A DNA stretch of 39,278 nucleotides from Planctomyces sp. (GCA_005778225.1 SXPC01000192.1:1-39278); one strand, 5' to 3'. Positions 1 through 8,062 are shown, counted from the first letter of the stretch. The notes: generated by a model from the letters alone, not told the origin. Translations and numbers: made by a program.

Positions 1-117
1 TCCCTCGAAATCCTTGCGCACGATCTCGATCCCGCCGGGATGAACCTTGTTGGCGACGACGAAGACCTGGGTCTGCGGCGCGTTCGACTTCAGCCACGAC
101 CGGATAGGATCGTCGGC
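1..117 (-). pseudogene. CpaE/TadZ-like fragment at window edge, frame open to base 1
   Basis: On the minus strand, positions 117 down to 1 form an open frame of 39 codons containing SWLKSNAPQTQVFVVANKVH followed by an IEIVRKDFEG-like stretch. By memory this resembles the ATPase-domain part of alphaproteobacterial pilus-assembly CpaE/TadZ proteins (VVANKV...EISRKDFE). The frame has no start of its own here. It meets the isochorismatase-like frame at about 105-117, one frame away. This stretch looks more GC-rich than the DNA just downstream. Seen: an open frame with protein-like composition. Inferred: the CpaE identity, which rests on about 35 residues. It could be a genuine remnant, a rearrangement, or a chimeric contig end; I favour the last. 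Confidence 0.35.
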
Positions 118-284
118 AGCTTGAAGAACTTGGCAGCGGAGGCGAGGGCGAGCACGTTGTTTTTGAATTCGTCCGGTCCGTAATCTCCCACCAGCGAGAG
201 CAGACCGACCTGGTGATCGACCAGCATAACAGCAGCGTCGTCGAGGGACAAAGAGGGTTGAAAGGAATTCGTGGTCATTGTCAT
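106..284 (-). pseudogene. Isochorismatase-family (YcaC-like) hydrolase, 5' fragment only
   Basis: The N-terminal part of a cysteine-hydrolase of the isochorismatase superfamily. It carries the first beta strand with its aspartate (AAVMLVDHQVGLLSLVGDY), followed by a helix and KLPTIL, which in YcaC-like proteins leads into TTSFEDGPNGP. Here the match stops after KLPTIL, and the frame reaches a stop at 90-92 after a few unrelated residues. The catalytic lysine and cysteine regions are therefore absent. ATG codons at 284 and 278 are more likely starts than the upstream one at 323, because the candidate operator lies at 286-309. The gene is divergent from an HxlR-type regulator, a common arrangement for small redox or hydrolase genes. 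The substrate is unknown. Confidence 0.6.
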
Positions 285-285
285 A

Positions 286-309
286 TTACTTTGAGGAATA
301 TCGAAGTAA
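286..309. promoter_or_regulatory. Candidate HxlR-family operator between divergent genes
   Basis: Inverted repeat TTACTTTG-N8-CGAAGTAA: eight-base arms with one mismatch, outer TTACTT/AAGTAA perfect. It sits immediately upstream of the ATG at 284 on the minus strand and about 85 bases upstream of the regulator start at 394. Known operators of HxlR/YodB-type regulators are TTACTT...AAGTAA-like palindromes, so motif and place agree. A second, weaker repeat (GATACT at 326-331, AGTATC at 350-355) is closer to the regulator and could serve autoregulation. Confidence 0.45.
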
Positions 310-393
310 AAATCAAGTTTCAATCGATACTTCAGAACTGTAACATCGCAGTATCAATTCGCAAGAAGGCACTTTGCAGGAACAAGGTTTCGA

Positions 394-756
394 ATGGATA
401 CCAATTGGCCCGTCCCGGAACAAACTGGTGATGTGTGTGCACTAGCGATCATGCTTCACAAGCTCGGAGGCAAATGGAAATGCATCATCCTCTGGCATGT
501 CATGGACAGACCTTTACGCTTCACCGAAATCCGCGCCCGCATTCCTGGCATCACTCAAAAAATGCTAACCCAACAGCTACGCGATCTCGAAACCGATGGC
601 TTCCTCACACGGAAAGTCTTCGCGCAGGTTCCCCCCAAAGTCGAATACTCCGCGACTCCCTTAACCTTCACGCTACGTCCGACGCTGATCGCCATGCATG
701 AGTGGTCTGCGGAGCACCTGCTCAAGCAGAACGCGAAGCGGAAGAAGAAGGCTTGA
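394..756 (+). CDS. HxlR-family winged-helix transcriptional regulator
   Basis: A 120-residue protein of typical HxlR length. It has the family pattern in order: an N-terminal cysteine (Cys15, in GDVCALAIM), LGGKWKCIILWHV, RFTEIRARIPGITQKMLTQQ as the recognition part, LRDLETDGFLTRKVF, and the wing VPPKVEYSATPL. HxlR proteins are dimeric DNA-binding regulators, and many sense electrophiles or oxidants through a conserved N-terminal cysteine; Cys15 is placed for that but does not sit in the usual CPV context. The start at 394 follows AAGG about seven bases upstream. The C-terminus is basic (NAKRKKKA). It probably controls the divergent isochorismatase-like gene through the palindrome at 286-309. 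Family assignment is firm; the effector is unknown. Confidence 0.85.
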   Translation: MDTNWPVPEQTGDVCALAIMLHKLGGKWKCIILWHVMDRPLRFTEIRARIPGITQKMLTQQLRDLETDGFLTRKVFAQVPPKVEYSATPLTFTLRPTLIAMHEWSAEHLLKQNAKRKKKA

Positions 757-871
757 GCGGATATCACAGACAGTTTTAATCCAGTCCTTTTCTAATTGGA
801 GCAGGAGCGGTACGCTATCGCAGCAGTGAATTTACCACACTCCGTTTCAACCTCATTGTGTTTCAAACTCC

Positions 872-1621
872 ATGGCTACATCCAGCGATTCAGCCAGTCA
901 CTCCAACCCTGGAAGCTTTGCCGCTACGCGTTGGACACTCGTGATGGCAGCCGCTGCGAATAAAGATTCTCAAGTCGCTTCGCGGGCGCTGGCGGATCTT
1001 TGTTCCACCTACTGGTACCCGCTGTATGTCTTTCTGCGTCGCAAATGTCACAATGTCGACGAAGCTGAGGATCTGACGCAGGCCTTCTTCGCCAAGCTGC
1101 TCGAACGCGACTTCCTGGCGAATGTCGACCGGGAAAAAGGGCGATTCCGTTCTTTTCTCCTGGCATCATTGAAGCATTTTCTCGACGATGTGCGAGACCA
1201 TGCGACGGCTCTCAAACGTGGGGGCGGGAAGTCTATAATTTCGCTCGACGCTGCAGATGCAGAGTCCCGTTATCAGCATGAACCTGCTGACGAAATGTCA
1301 CCAGAACATTTATTTGAGCGACAGTGGGCGTTATCACTATTGGAAAAAGTGTTGTCCCGTCTGCAAGCGGAATCAACAACAGCAAGTAGAGGGGCGGCCT
1401 TCGAGACCCTTCAAGGAGCGCTCACTGGACAACGTGATGTTCCCTACGCCGAAATCGCAACAAAGCTCGGCATGACCGAGGGAGCGGTCAAGACAGCCGT
1501 CCATCGTCTGCGGCAGCGTTATCGGGAGTTGCTGATCGAGGAGATTTCCCTGACAGTCGCGACGCCGGAGGACGTCAGCGAAGAAATTCGTTACCTGATG
1601 TCCTCTTTGCAGATGCGTTGA
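872..1621 (+). CDS. ECF-type RNA polymerase sigma factor (planctomycete kinase-associated type)
   Basis: A 249-residue protein beginning with a Ser-rich lead and FAATRWTLV, an opening I associate with a large ECF sigma family of planctomycetes. Region 2 spans about residues 40-110 (LCSTYWYPLYVFLRR, EAEDLTQAFFAKLLER, GRFRSFLLASLKHFLDD). Region 4 spans about 185-225 (PYAEIATKLGMTEGAVKTAV, then HRLRQRYRELL), the -35-binding helix-turn-helix. A longer linker than in classical RpoE lies between them. There is no anti-sigma gene next to it. Instead a membrane Ser/Thr kinase follows on the same strand after about 90 bases, so control by phosphorylation is a reasonable inference. The start lacks a clear Shine-Dalgarno sequence, but the FAATRW region requires a start near here. 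Confidence 0.9.
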   Translation: MATSSDSASHSNPGSFAATRWTLVMAAAANKDSQVASRALADLCSTYWYPLYVFLRRKCHNVDEAEDLTQAFFAKLLERDFLANVDREKGRFRSFLLASLKHFLDDVRDHATALKRGGGKSIISLDAADAESRYQHEPADEMSPEHLFERQWALSLLEKVLSRLQAESTTASRGAAFETLQGALTGQRDVPYAEIATKLGMTEGAVKTAVHRLRQRYRELLIEEISLTVATPEDVSEEIRYLMSSLQMR

Positions 1622-1713
1622 GCGATGTCTCGTTTCAGAATTTTTTCTAATGTTCTGTAACCTTGGCGAGGCAATGCCGTTTCTATCTGGTAGATACCCT
1701 TTTACCAGGAAAT

Positions 1714-3975
1714 ATGGACTCCATGATCGACGACCAGATTTGTCCGAACTGTGGGTTGAAACTCGATGCCAACGCCCCGAGAGGCCTGTGCCCTGGCTGT
1801 CTATTTCTCCGTGGACTAGAGACCGCAGGTGGACGGACCGAGGATTTTCTCCTCGGTCACCGACTCGATGATGACATCCCGACTGAAGAACAGCTGGCCC
1901 GTCAGTTTCCCGAGCTCGATATCATCCGCTTCATCGGTCGAGGGGGAATGGGAATGGTTTTTCAAGCTCGTCAGAAACAACTTGATCGCATCGTGGCCTT
2001 GAAGATCCTCAGCCCGAAACTGGCGAGCAATCCGGAGTTTGCTAATCGCTTTGCTCGCGAAGCACGCATGATGGCGATGTTGACTCATTCGCATATCGTT
2101 AATGTGTATGAATTTGGCGTCACCCCCCCGGCCAGCGAGTCGGATACGAAGCTCTATTACCTGCTGATGGAGTACGTCGATGGCGTGACGCTGCGTCAGT
2201 TACTCAACTCCAGCGAACTCTCGTCCGCACAGGCACTGGAGATCGTGCCACAAATCTGTGTCGCGCTTCAGTATGCTCACGATAAAGGAGTCGTCCATCG
2301 TGACATCAAGCCCGAGAATATCCTCGTCGACCGTCAAGGGAACGTCAAAATCGCGGACTTTGGCATCGCCAAGCTGATGGGTCTCCAAGGTCACAATCTA
2401 ACCATTTCGACCACTGGCCAAGTCTTGGGAACGCTGACCTACATGGCTCCTGAGCAGATGGAACGCCCTTTCGAAGTAGACCATCGTGCAGACATCTATT
2501 CACTGGGCGTCGTTTTCTACCAGATGCTCACCGGCGAACTCCCGATCGGCCGTTTCTCACCCCCCTCGAAGAAAGCATCGGTCGATGCCAGACTCGACGA
2601 GGTCGTCCTACAGGCCTTGGAAAAGGAACCATCAAGGCGCTACCAGCAAGCCAGAACGATGCAAAGTCATGTCGAGACGATTGCGAGAACTGCAAATGTT
2701 TTGGCTGATGCAACGACGAGGCGGGCATTCATTAAACGCCCGACTCTGCGGATGACGGGGTTGGTGATAGGGTTGCTGGTTTGCGGGGCGGTGGGGTGCT
2801 TTGTTTTGCTTTACGTCAGGTCTTATCTCATGGCTGTGTCCAGCTCTCCACAACAGCTGTATGAAAACCCTCAAGCACTCGCTCGTGCGACAACAGAACA
2901 AGTCATTGAAGCGGGAATTGACAGTCCAGACATCCCCTGGGCATGGCGTGAATTGGAACGACGCAACCTCACGCAGGAAGATGGAGCAGCCATCCTGAAT
3001 GGAATGATCAACTGGCTCAAACAGAATTATCCTGATGGCTATGATCGCCCACTTCACTGGCTCGATGAGTCATTGGGCAAAATTGATCAACAGGGAATCT
3101 TTCTAGAAAAAGATAAGATCAATTATTTGAAAGCATTAGAAGGTAATATACGAGGAACAAAAACCGCACGGTTGCGGCAGGGAGACCATCACGTGGGCGT
3201 TCGCTTCGAATGGCGAAGCTCATGGAACAGGCCGTTCGATTTGAGTATTGCAAACGAACTCAAGTCCATCACCCTCGATGGGCAGCCATTTTCTATTGAA
3301 TTTAATCCGTCGTTGGTTTCGGCAGGTAGTGAGTTCTTCCAATTCAATCCTTCCGAGCTTTCCGTTGGTACTCACAATCTCCATCTGGAAGCAGTGACTG
3401 CCCTTATTCCCACAAAAGACCTCGTTGGAATACGGGGCGAAAGAAGTCCCTCGATCGACTGGCTTCCCGCAAAAGAGAAGTGGATCAGGGCATGGGATCT
3501 GAACATCACGGTTTACTCAAAGGAAGAACAGATCCTCACACTGACAGATGATCCTGCATTCAATCCGACAACTCATGGTCTTCGAGTCGCACCGCTTATC
3601 ATCCGGCAAAGCAAAGAGGGAGTGCAAGGAGTGGTGGTTTTGCAAAGAGACGAGGCGACGAAGGCAATCCCAGTCAGTGTTGACGTGGCAATTCGATTGG
3701 GAGGTCGTACGATACCTTGTGGAATGAATTGGCATGCACAGACTGAAAACGTGGAGATGAAATCATCCGAGGCGACTGGCAACTGGGAGCCCTTAGTCTT
3801 CGAGGTTGGTGAACTCTCTTCAACAGTCAATAAAGCAGATGTGATTCTCACGCCAAACCCAAAAAATCTGGAACTTACCCCCTGGGTCGACAAAATCTGG
3901 GGTCAGGAGATTGTTATCACCAATGTCCCTCTTGATCGTCAGGATCTCACCAAGCCAAAGTTGACTTCGCCGTGA
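1714..3975 (+). CDS. Transmembrane Ser/Thr protein kinase with N-terminal zinc-ribbon-like motif and extracytoplasmic domain
   Basis: About 753 residues from the ATG at 1714. The frame stays open up to 1663, but that lead looks non-coding. AGGA lies three bases before 1714, so the ATG at 1723 is an alternative. The order is: a CPNCG...CPGC ribbon-like motif (~10-35); a Hanks kinase with GRGGMGMV (~75), the lysine in VALK (~97), HRDIKPEN (~195) and DFG (~215), then APE; a basic juxtamembrane segment; one membrane helix (GLVIGLLVCGAVGCFVLLYV, ~347-367); and about 385 residues beyond the membrane with no recognised domain, probably beta-rich. All catalytic residues are present, so an active kinase is expected. 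It follows an ECF sigma gene and may sense an outside signal and phosphorylate the sigma factor or a partner. The sensor ligand is unknown. Confidence 0.9.
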   Translation: MDSMIDDQICPNCGLKLDANAPRGLCPGCLFLRGLETAGGRTEDFLLGHRLDDDIPTEEQLARQFPELDIIRFIGRGGMGMVFQARQKQLDRIVALKILSPKLASNPEFANRFAREARMMAMLTHSHIVNVYEFGVTPPASESDTKLYYLLMEYVDGVTLRQLLNSSELSSAQALEIVPQICVALQYAHDKGVVHRDIKPENILVDRQGNVKIADFGIAKLMGLQGHNLTISTTGQVLGTLTYMAPEQMERPFEVDHRADIYSLGVVFYQMLTGELPIGRFSPPSKKASVDARLDEVVLQALEKEPSRRYQQARTMQSHVETIARTANVLADATTRRAFIKRPTLRMTGLVIGLLVCGAVGCFVLLYVRSYLMAVSSSPQQLYENPQALARATTEQVIEAGIDSPDIPWAWRELERRNLTQEDGAAILNGMINWLKQNYPDGYDRPLHWLDESLGKIDQQGIFLEKDKINYLKALEGNIRGTKTARLRQGDHHVGVRFEWRSSWNRPFDLSIANELKSITLDGQPFSIEFNPSLVSAGSEFFQFNPSELSVGTHNLHLEAVTALIPTKDLVGIRGERSPSIDWLPAKEKWIRAWDLNITVYSKEEQILTLTDDPAFNPTTHGLRVAPLIIRQSKEGVQGVVVLQRDEATKAIPVSVDVAIRLGGRTIPCGMNWHAQTENVEMKSSEATGNWEPLVFEVGELSSTVNKADVILTPNPKNLELTPWVDKIWGQEIVITNVPLDRQDLTKPKLTSP

Positions 3976-3998
3976 ACTCGTTGGATCATCACTGCCAC

Positions 3999-4484
3999 TC
4001 AATTCGGCTTGCGTGTGAACTCCACATCAATGATATCGGGCTGCTGCGGTCGAGCTTGCTGAGGCGATGCTTGCGGGGCAGATGCTCCGCCGGGGCCGAA
4101 GGTCGTTTTCTGAAAGCTGACGACCATTGATCTGGCGAGGAAGACTTTCAGCAGCTGTCGTGTGATGATTCGTACGGGGGGAATCAACAGCAAAAACCCG
4201 ACGGCATCAGTCAGGACGCCGGGGGAAATCAGCAGCACTGATGCAATTAAAACGAGGATGCCATCGAACATGGCGTCCGTCGGCATGGACCCTCGGGCCA
4301 TCTGTGTCTGGATCTCTCGCAGAATGCGAAAGCCCTGAAGTTTGGCCATGTAAGCCCCGAAGAAGCCGGTCAGCAGAACGAGCAGGACGGTTTCCGGGAA
4401 GCCGATCATCCGACTGACTTGATACAGCAGGTACAGGTCAATGACCGGAATCAGGGTAAACAAAATGACGAGACGATAAAACAC
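3999..4484 (-). CDS. fxsA: FxsA-family membrane protein
   Basis: A 161-residue protein with the FxsA pattern: an N-terminal membrane hairpin (LVILFTLIPVIDLYLLYQVS; FPETVLLVLLTGFFGAYMAK), a cytoplasmic QGFRILREIQTQMARG segment, then ISPGVLTDAVGFLLLIPPVR. In E. coli FxsA affects exclusion of phage T7 by the F plasmid; its general role in other bacteria is unclear. The start is GTG at 4484, supported by GAGGG about six bases upstream on the minus strand. The tail is rich in Gln, Pro and Ala (APQASPQQARPQQ) and ends in DIIDVEF, seen in many FxsA proteins. It follows sixA by 75 bases and is probably cotranscribed. It converges with the kinase gene, leaving only 23 bases. Confidence 0.9.
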   Translation of the reverse strand: MFYRLVILFTLIPVIDLYLLYQVSRMIGFPETVLLVLLTGFFGAYMAKLQGFRILREIQTQMARGSMPTDAMFDGILVLIASVLLISPGVLTDAVGFLLLIPPVRIITRQLLKVFLARSMVVSFQKTTFGPGGASAPQASPQQARPQQPDIIDVEFTRKPN

Positions 4485-4559
4485 GAATTCCCTCAGGCTA
4501 CGTCGGACAAGATGCGATTTCGCAATTGTATCCAGAATTCCCTCATCTGCCGAGGGGTG

Positions 4560-5051
4560 TTATCCGAGATCGTGTGGCGTGACATACCCCAGCAGCTTTG
4601 CCTTCGAGCCCTCAGAGAAGGTATCCCACCCGAGAATATCCAACTGAAAGACCGCCAACGCGGAAGTCGGCAGCTCTTCAAACTTTCCCTTCAACGACGA
4701 GATCAATTGTTCCATCCCCGGGTTATGAGCCAGCACCATCAGGGATTCAATCTGCGAATCGGCTTTCTGAATGACGCGCGTCAACGTGGGCACATCCGCA
4801 TGATACAGATCGTCGTAATACTCGACAGTCGGGGCAGGGTGAAGCTCCTGGAGAAACAGGGCAGCGGTCTCGCGCGTCCGTGTCGATGTCGAAGAAAACA
4901 ACACCTCGGGACAATGCCCGTTCTCCTGCATCCACGCCCCGATCCGTGGCGCATCCCGCTCCCCTCGGCTGTTCAAGGGCCGCTGAAAATCAGGCGTGCC
5001 TTCATTCGCCCAGGAGGACTTGGCGTGTCGCATGAGGAGGAGGGTTTTCAT
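4560..5051 (-). CDS. sixA: SixA-type phosphohistidine phosphatase (histidine phosphatase superfamily)
   Basis: A 163-residue protein of the usual SixA length. The catalytic RHG-type motif is at the very N-terminus (LLLMRHAKSSWA, His ~9), with the partner arginine in SSTSTRTRETA and the second histidine in LMVLAHNPGMEQLI. SixA removes phosphate from histidine of Hpt domains or of the nitrogen phosphotransferase system in E. coli. An Hpt protein is encoded about 20 kb away (24928-25254), but a link between them is only possible, not shown. Translation starts at the ATG at 5051. The gene is divergent from the toxin-antitoxin pair and probably leads a two-gene unit with fxsA. Confidence 0.88.
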   Translation of the reverse strand: MKTLLLMRHAKSSWANEGTPDFQRPLNSRGERDAPRIGAWMQENGHCPEVLFSSTSTRTRETAALFLQELHPAPTVEYYDDLYHADVPTLTRVIQKADSQIESLMVLAHNPGMEQLISSLKGKFEELPTSALAVFQLDILGWDTFSEGSKAKLLGYVTPHDLG

Positions 5052-5085
5052 GAGCGATTATTTTACCTGTACAGAATCGCTGTTC

Positions 5086-5109
5086 GAAGTCGATATTAAG
5101 ATCGACTTC
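5086..5109. promoter_or_regulatory. Perfect inverted repeat upstream of the FitA/FitB-type pair, candidate autoregulatory operator
   Basis: GAAGTCGAT-N6-ATCGACTTC, nine-base perfect arms, ending 42 bases before the antitoxin start at 5152 and lying between divergent sixA and fitA. FitAB and VapBC complexes are known to repress their own promoters by binding such palindromes through the antitoxin ribbon-helix-helix. The symmetry is seen directly; the binding is inferred. Confidence 0.5.
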
Positions 5110-5151
5110 ATCGGCAAGCGACGTATGATGGTTACTGAAAGGAGAAGAATT

Positions 5152-5400
5152 ATGGCAGATCTGCTCGTGACAAATCTAGATGACAAGATCCGGGAAAAAC
5201 TCGAATCCATGGCTCTGGCGCGCGGTATGAGTGTCGAAGAGACAGCCAAGAAATTATTGGCTTCACTCGTCGAAGTTCCACCGGGCTCCAGTAAAGGCCT
5301 GGGAACTAGGATCTCTTCACTTTTTCGCAATGTCGGCTTTGAGGAAGGAGAAATCCAGGAACTCAGAGGCTGCCAAGCACGTCCAGCGGAATTCGACTGA
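5152..5400 (+). CDS. fitA: FitA-type ribbon-helix-helix antitoxin
   Basis: An 82-residue protein from the ATG at 5152, chosen because GAAAGGAG lies seven bases upstream and the protein then begins MADLLVTNLDDKIREKLES, the usual FitA opening. The frame is open further upstream, but that part looks like leader DNA and carries the inverted repeat at 5086-5109. The ribbon strand is LLVTNLDD; the two helices are KIREKLESMALARG and SVEETAKKLLASLV. The C-terminal ~35 residues (SSKGLGTRISSLFRNVGFEE) probably fold onto the toxin. The stop overlaps the start of the toxin by one base, so the two are translationally coupled. FitA binds and inhibits FitB and represses the operon. Confidence 0.85.
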   Translation: MADLLVTNLDDKIREKLESMALARGMSVEETAKKLLASLVEVPPGSSKGLGTRISSLFRNVGFEEGEIQELRGCQARPAEFD

Positions 5401-5819
5401 TGTATATCCTCGACACAAACGTCATTTCAAAGATGATGTCTCCGACTCCTGACAAGAAAGTTATCAGGTGGATCGATGAGCTTGAATCGGAAGAGATCTG
5501 GACGACCAGTGTTTCTCTGTACGAGCTTCAATACGGGATTGAAATTTTACCTGAAGGCAAACGCCGAAAAGAATTAGGAATCGCGTTAGAAGACACTTTG
5601 CTGATGAGCTTTCGGGGAAATATCCTGGTTTTCGACGAAGGTCCCGCAATTCAATCGGCTATTCTCTCAGCGAAACTTCGCAAGCTTGGACGACCAGTTG
5701 AAGTTCGTGACGTTATGATCGGAGGAATCGTTGCCTGGCATGGGGCAACATTAGTCACCAGAAATGAAAAACACTTCGTCGATACTGGGATAAATATCCT
5801 CAATCCGTGGAACGAGTAA
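5400..5819 (+). CDS. fitB: FitB/VapC-type PIN-domain ribonuclease toxin
   Basis: A 139-residue PIN-domain protein. The acidic residues that bind the metal can be placed: Asp5 in YILDTNVIS, the glutamate in SLYELQYGIE (~42), the aspartate in EVRDVMIGGIVAW (~104), and the TRNEKHF end region, where Asn/Glu stand in the position often held by Asn/Asp. PIN toxins of this group cut RNA, usually at a small set of structured sites, and are held inactive by the cognate antitoxin encoded just upstream. The pair shows no frameshift or truncation and so is probably functional. Its end lies six bases from the end of the convergent ppk gene. Confidence 0.88.
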   Translation: MYILDTNVISKMMSPTPDKKVIRWIDELESEEIWTTSVSLYELQYGIEILPEGKRRKELGIALEDTLLMSFRGNILVFDEGPAIQSAILSAKLRKLGRPVEVRDVMIGGIVAWHGATLVTRNEKHFVDTGINILNPWNE

Positions 5820-5825
5820 TTCAAC

Positions 5826-7940
5826 CTACTGCTTCTCCGGCGGCAGGTGTGGTTCCAGCACCTTCATCTTCTTCCGCTGGTGTTCTTTCAAACGGCTATC
5901 CGTCAACTGGGACATCACCGCTTGTGAGCGATAGGCTTCGCTCTTGTTTTTGGGGTGCAGGCGTTTGTAGCTGCCGTTCGACTGGAGTTCCCAGGCATGG
6001 GTGTTATCGCTTAAGGATGAGTTCAGCATGTCGAGGACTTTGCGAGCGCAGTTGGCATCCTCGATGGGGACCAGCAGCTCGACGCGTCGATCGAGATTCC
6101 GTGGCATCCAGTCTGCTGAGGAGATGAAGACACGCTCGTCGCCGCCGTGGTAGAAGTACAGAACACGGGCGTGTTCAAGAAACTGGTCGACGATACTGAC
6201 GACGCGGATGTTATCCGAGAGCCCCGCCACATCCGGTTTCAAGCAGCAGATTCCGCGGCAGTTAATCTCGATTTTGACGCCGGCCTGCGAGGCTTTATAA
6301 AGCGACTGAATCAACTGCGAATCGACCAGCGAGTTGACCTTCAACTTGATGACCGCCTGAATTCCCTTCGCGCAGTTTTCGATCTCTGCATCGATCATCT
6401 CCTGGATACGATCGCGCATGCCGAAGGGGGCAGCTTCCAACGAATGGAAACGCCCGGGCAGCGAGGCTCCTGTGATCGCGTTGAAGAAGTTGACCGCATC
6501 GGTTGCGAGGTCGTCGTTACAGGTCAGATAGGAAACATCCGTGTAGAATCTCGCGGTGATTTCGTTGTAGTTTCCGGTCGAGAAGTGCATGTAACGGCCG
6601 ATGGCGCCGTCTTCGTCTTTCCGAGTGATGACGCAGACCTTCGCGTGCGTCTTCAACTCCTTGACCCCATAAATGACCTGGACGCCCGCCTGTTCCAGTT
6701 TCTCGGCCCAGTCGATGTTTCGCTGTTCGTCGAAGCGGGCTTTCAGCTCAATGACGGCTGTCACGTACTTGCCCGATTGAGCCGCTCGACAGAGGGCATT
6801 GACGATCGGACTGTTCTTGCTCGTCCGATACAGCGTCTGTTTGATCGAAAGGACATTCTGATCAGCCGCGGCTTCCTCAATGAGTCGAATGACCGGGTCG
6901 AAGGCTTCGTACGGCTGCAGGATTGCGACGTCGCATTGACGCATGTTTTCGAACATGGAACGCTGATCATCGATATCCGGAATCTCCCGAGGCTCCCAGC
7001 TGGGACTTCGCAGATTGTCGTATTCGCGCATACTCGTCATCGACATCATCGACGACAGCGCCAACGGCCCGTTGACCAGTTGGACGAACGCCTCATCGAC
7101 CTGCAGCGTTTCTTCCAGAAAACTCTTCATGACCGATGTGACCGGCGATTGAATCTCCAGACGGACGCAGTGCGACTGTCGACGCGCCATGACCACTTCC
7201 TGCATTTCCGCCATGAAGTCGGTGACGTCGTCCTCATCGATGTTCCAGTCGGCGTTGCGAGTGATGCGGAACGGGGCACATTCGAGAATCGATTCCTGTG
7301 GAAAGAACCGGTTGATCATCATGCCGACGATGTCTTCCAGGAACAGGAAGTCATACGACTGCTGACTCTGTAGCTTATAGAACCGCGCCAGCGTCTGGCC
7401 CAGCGGGATGATGGCAAAGTTGCGATCGCCCCCAATGCGTGCCGATGGCATCAACCGGACCGCTACCGCGATCGAGCCAGAAAGCATCAACGGAAAATCA
7501 TCCGCTCCGGTCACCGCAATCGGCGTCATCACCGACAGCATGACCTGATCGACGTATTTTTCGAGTTCCTTGAACTGGCGAGCGGAAATCTGGTCGGTCG
7601 GGATCCGACGAATCCCCGCTGCCGCCAGCTGAGGCTCGAGCTCATTGCGGTAGCAGTGGTACATCTGCTCGTACATGGCATCGGTCCGCGTCCGAATCGC
7701 CTGCAACTGCTCGTTTGGCGTCATCCCGGAGGGATCAGGTCGGTTGTTTCCCCGACGGGTCATCAACTGCAGCCCGCCAACCCGGACCATGAAAAACTCA
7801 TCAAGGTTCGACGACGTGATCGCCAGAAACTTCAACCGATCCAAAAGCGGCAGACTCTTATCGAGCGCCTGCTTGAGCACCCGCTCATTAAATTCCAGCC
7901 AGGAGAGTTCACGGTTAAAGAATTGATGTTCGGTGGACAT
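5826..7940 (-). CDS. ppk1: Polyphosphate kinase 1
   Basis: A 704-residue protein matching PPK1 along its length. N domain: FFNRELSWLEFNERVLKQA. First phospholipase-D-like core: SIKQTLYRTSKNSPIVNAL, AVIELKARFDEQRNI, and the phosphorylated-histidine region LKTHAKVCVI. Second core: LEHARVLYFYHGGDERVFIS and SADWMPRNLDRRVELLVPI. PPK1 transfers the ATP gamma-phosphate reversibly onto polyphosphate through a phosphohistidine. It is the last gene of a minus-strand run that includes a ppx/gppA gene, so synthesis and breakdown of polyphosphate are encoded close together, separated by a secreted protein of unknown role. The C-terminal tail ends HQRKKMKVLEPHLPPEKQ. Identity is firm. Confidence 0.96.
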   Translation of the reverse strand: MSTEHQFFNRELSWLEFNERVLKQALDKSLPLLDRLKFLAITSSNLDEFFMVRVGGLQLMTRRGNNRPDPSGMTPNEQLQAIRTRTDAMYEQMYHCYRNELEPQLAAAGIRRIPTDQISARQFKELEKYVDQVMLSVMTPIAVTGADDFPLMLSGSIAVAVRLMPSARIGGDRNFAIIPLGQTLARFYKLQSQQSYDFLFLEDIVGMMINRFFPQESILECAPFRITRNADWNIDEDDVTDFMAEMQEVVMARRQSHCVRLEIQSPVTSVMKSFLEETLQVDEAFVQLVNGPLALSSMMSMTSMREYDNLRSPSWEPREIPDIDDQRSMFENMRQCDVAILQPYEAFDPVIRLIEEAAADQNVLSIKQTLYRTSKNSPIVNALCRAAQSGKYVTAVIELKARFDEQRNIDWAEKLEQAGVQVIYGVKELKTHAKVCVITRKDEDGAIGRYMHFSTGNYNEITARFYTDVSYLTCNDDLATDAVNFFNAITGASLPGRFHSLEAAPFGMRDRIQEMIDAEIENCAKGIQAVIKLKVNSLVDSQLIQSLYKASQAGVKIEINCRGICCLKPDVAGLSDNIRVVSIVDQFLEHARVLYFYHGGDERVFISSADWMPRNLDRRVELLVPIEDANCARKVLDMLNSSLSDNTHAWELQSNGSYKRLHPKNKSEAYRSQAVMSQLTDSRLKEHQRKKMKVLEPHLPPEKQ

Positions 7941-8062
7941 GTTGACGGAGAGATTTCACCACAGGAGTCGCGGAGGGGATGACAAGACGCTGCGGAGAGT
8001 TTAACGAATCGAAGGGGATTCGACCAAGGGAAGCTGGAATTCTGTGTTGCCGTTCGGTGCAG

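Noticed and set aside
5152-5819. FitA/FitB-type pair considered as part of a larger defence island
   Set aside because: The neighbours are sixA, fxsA and ppk1, all ordinary chromosomal genes, and no other defence or mobile genes are nearby.
6147-7373. 408-codon plus-strand open frame opposite ppk1
   Set aside because: It lies wholly within the firmly identified ppk1 on the other strand, is rich in Arg, Asp and Leu in the manner of antisense frames, and has no recognisable motif.
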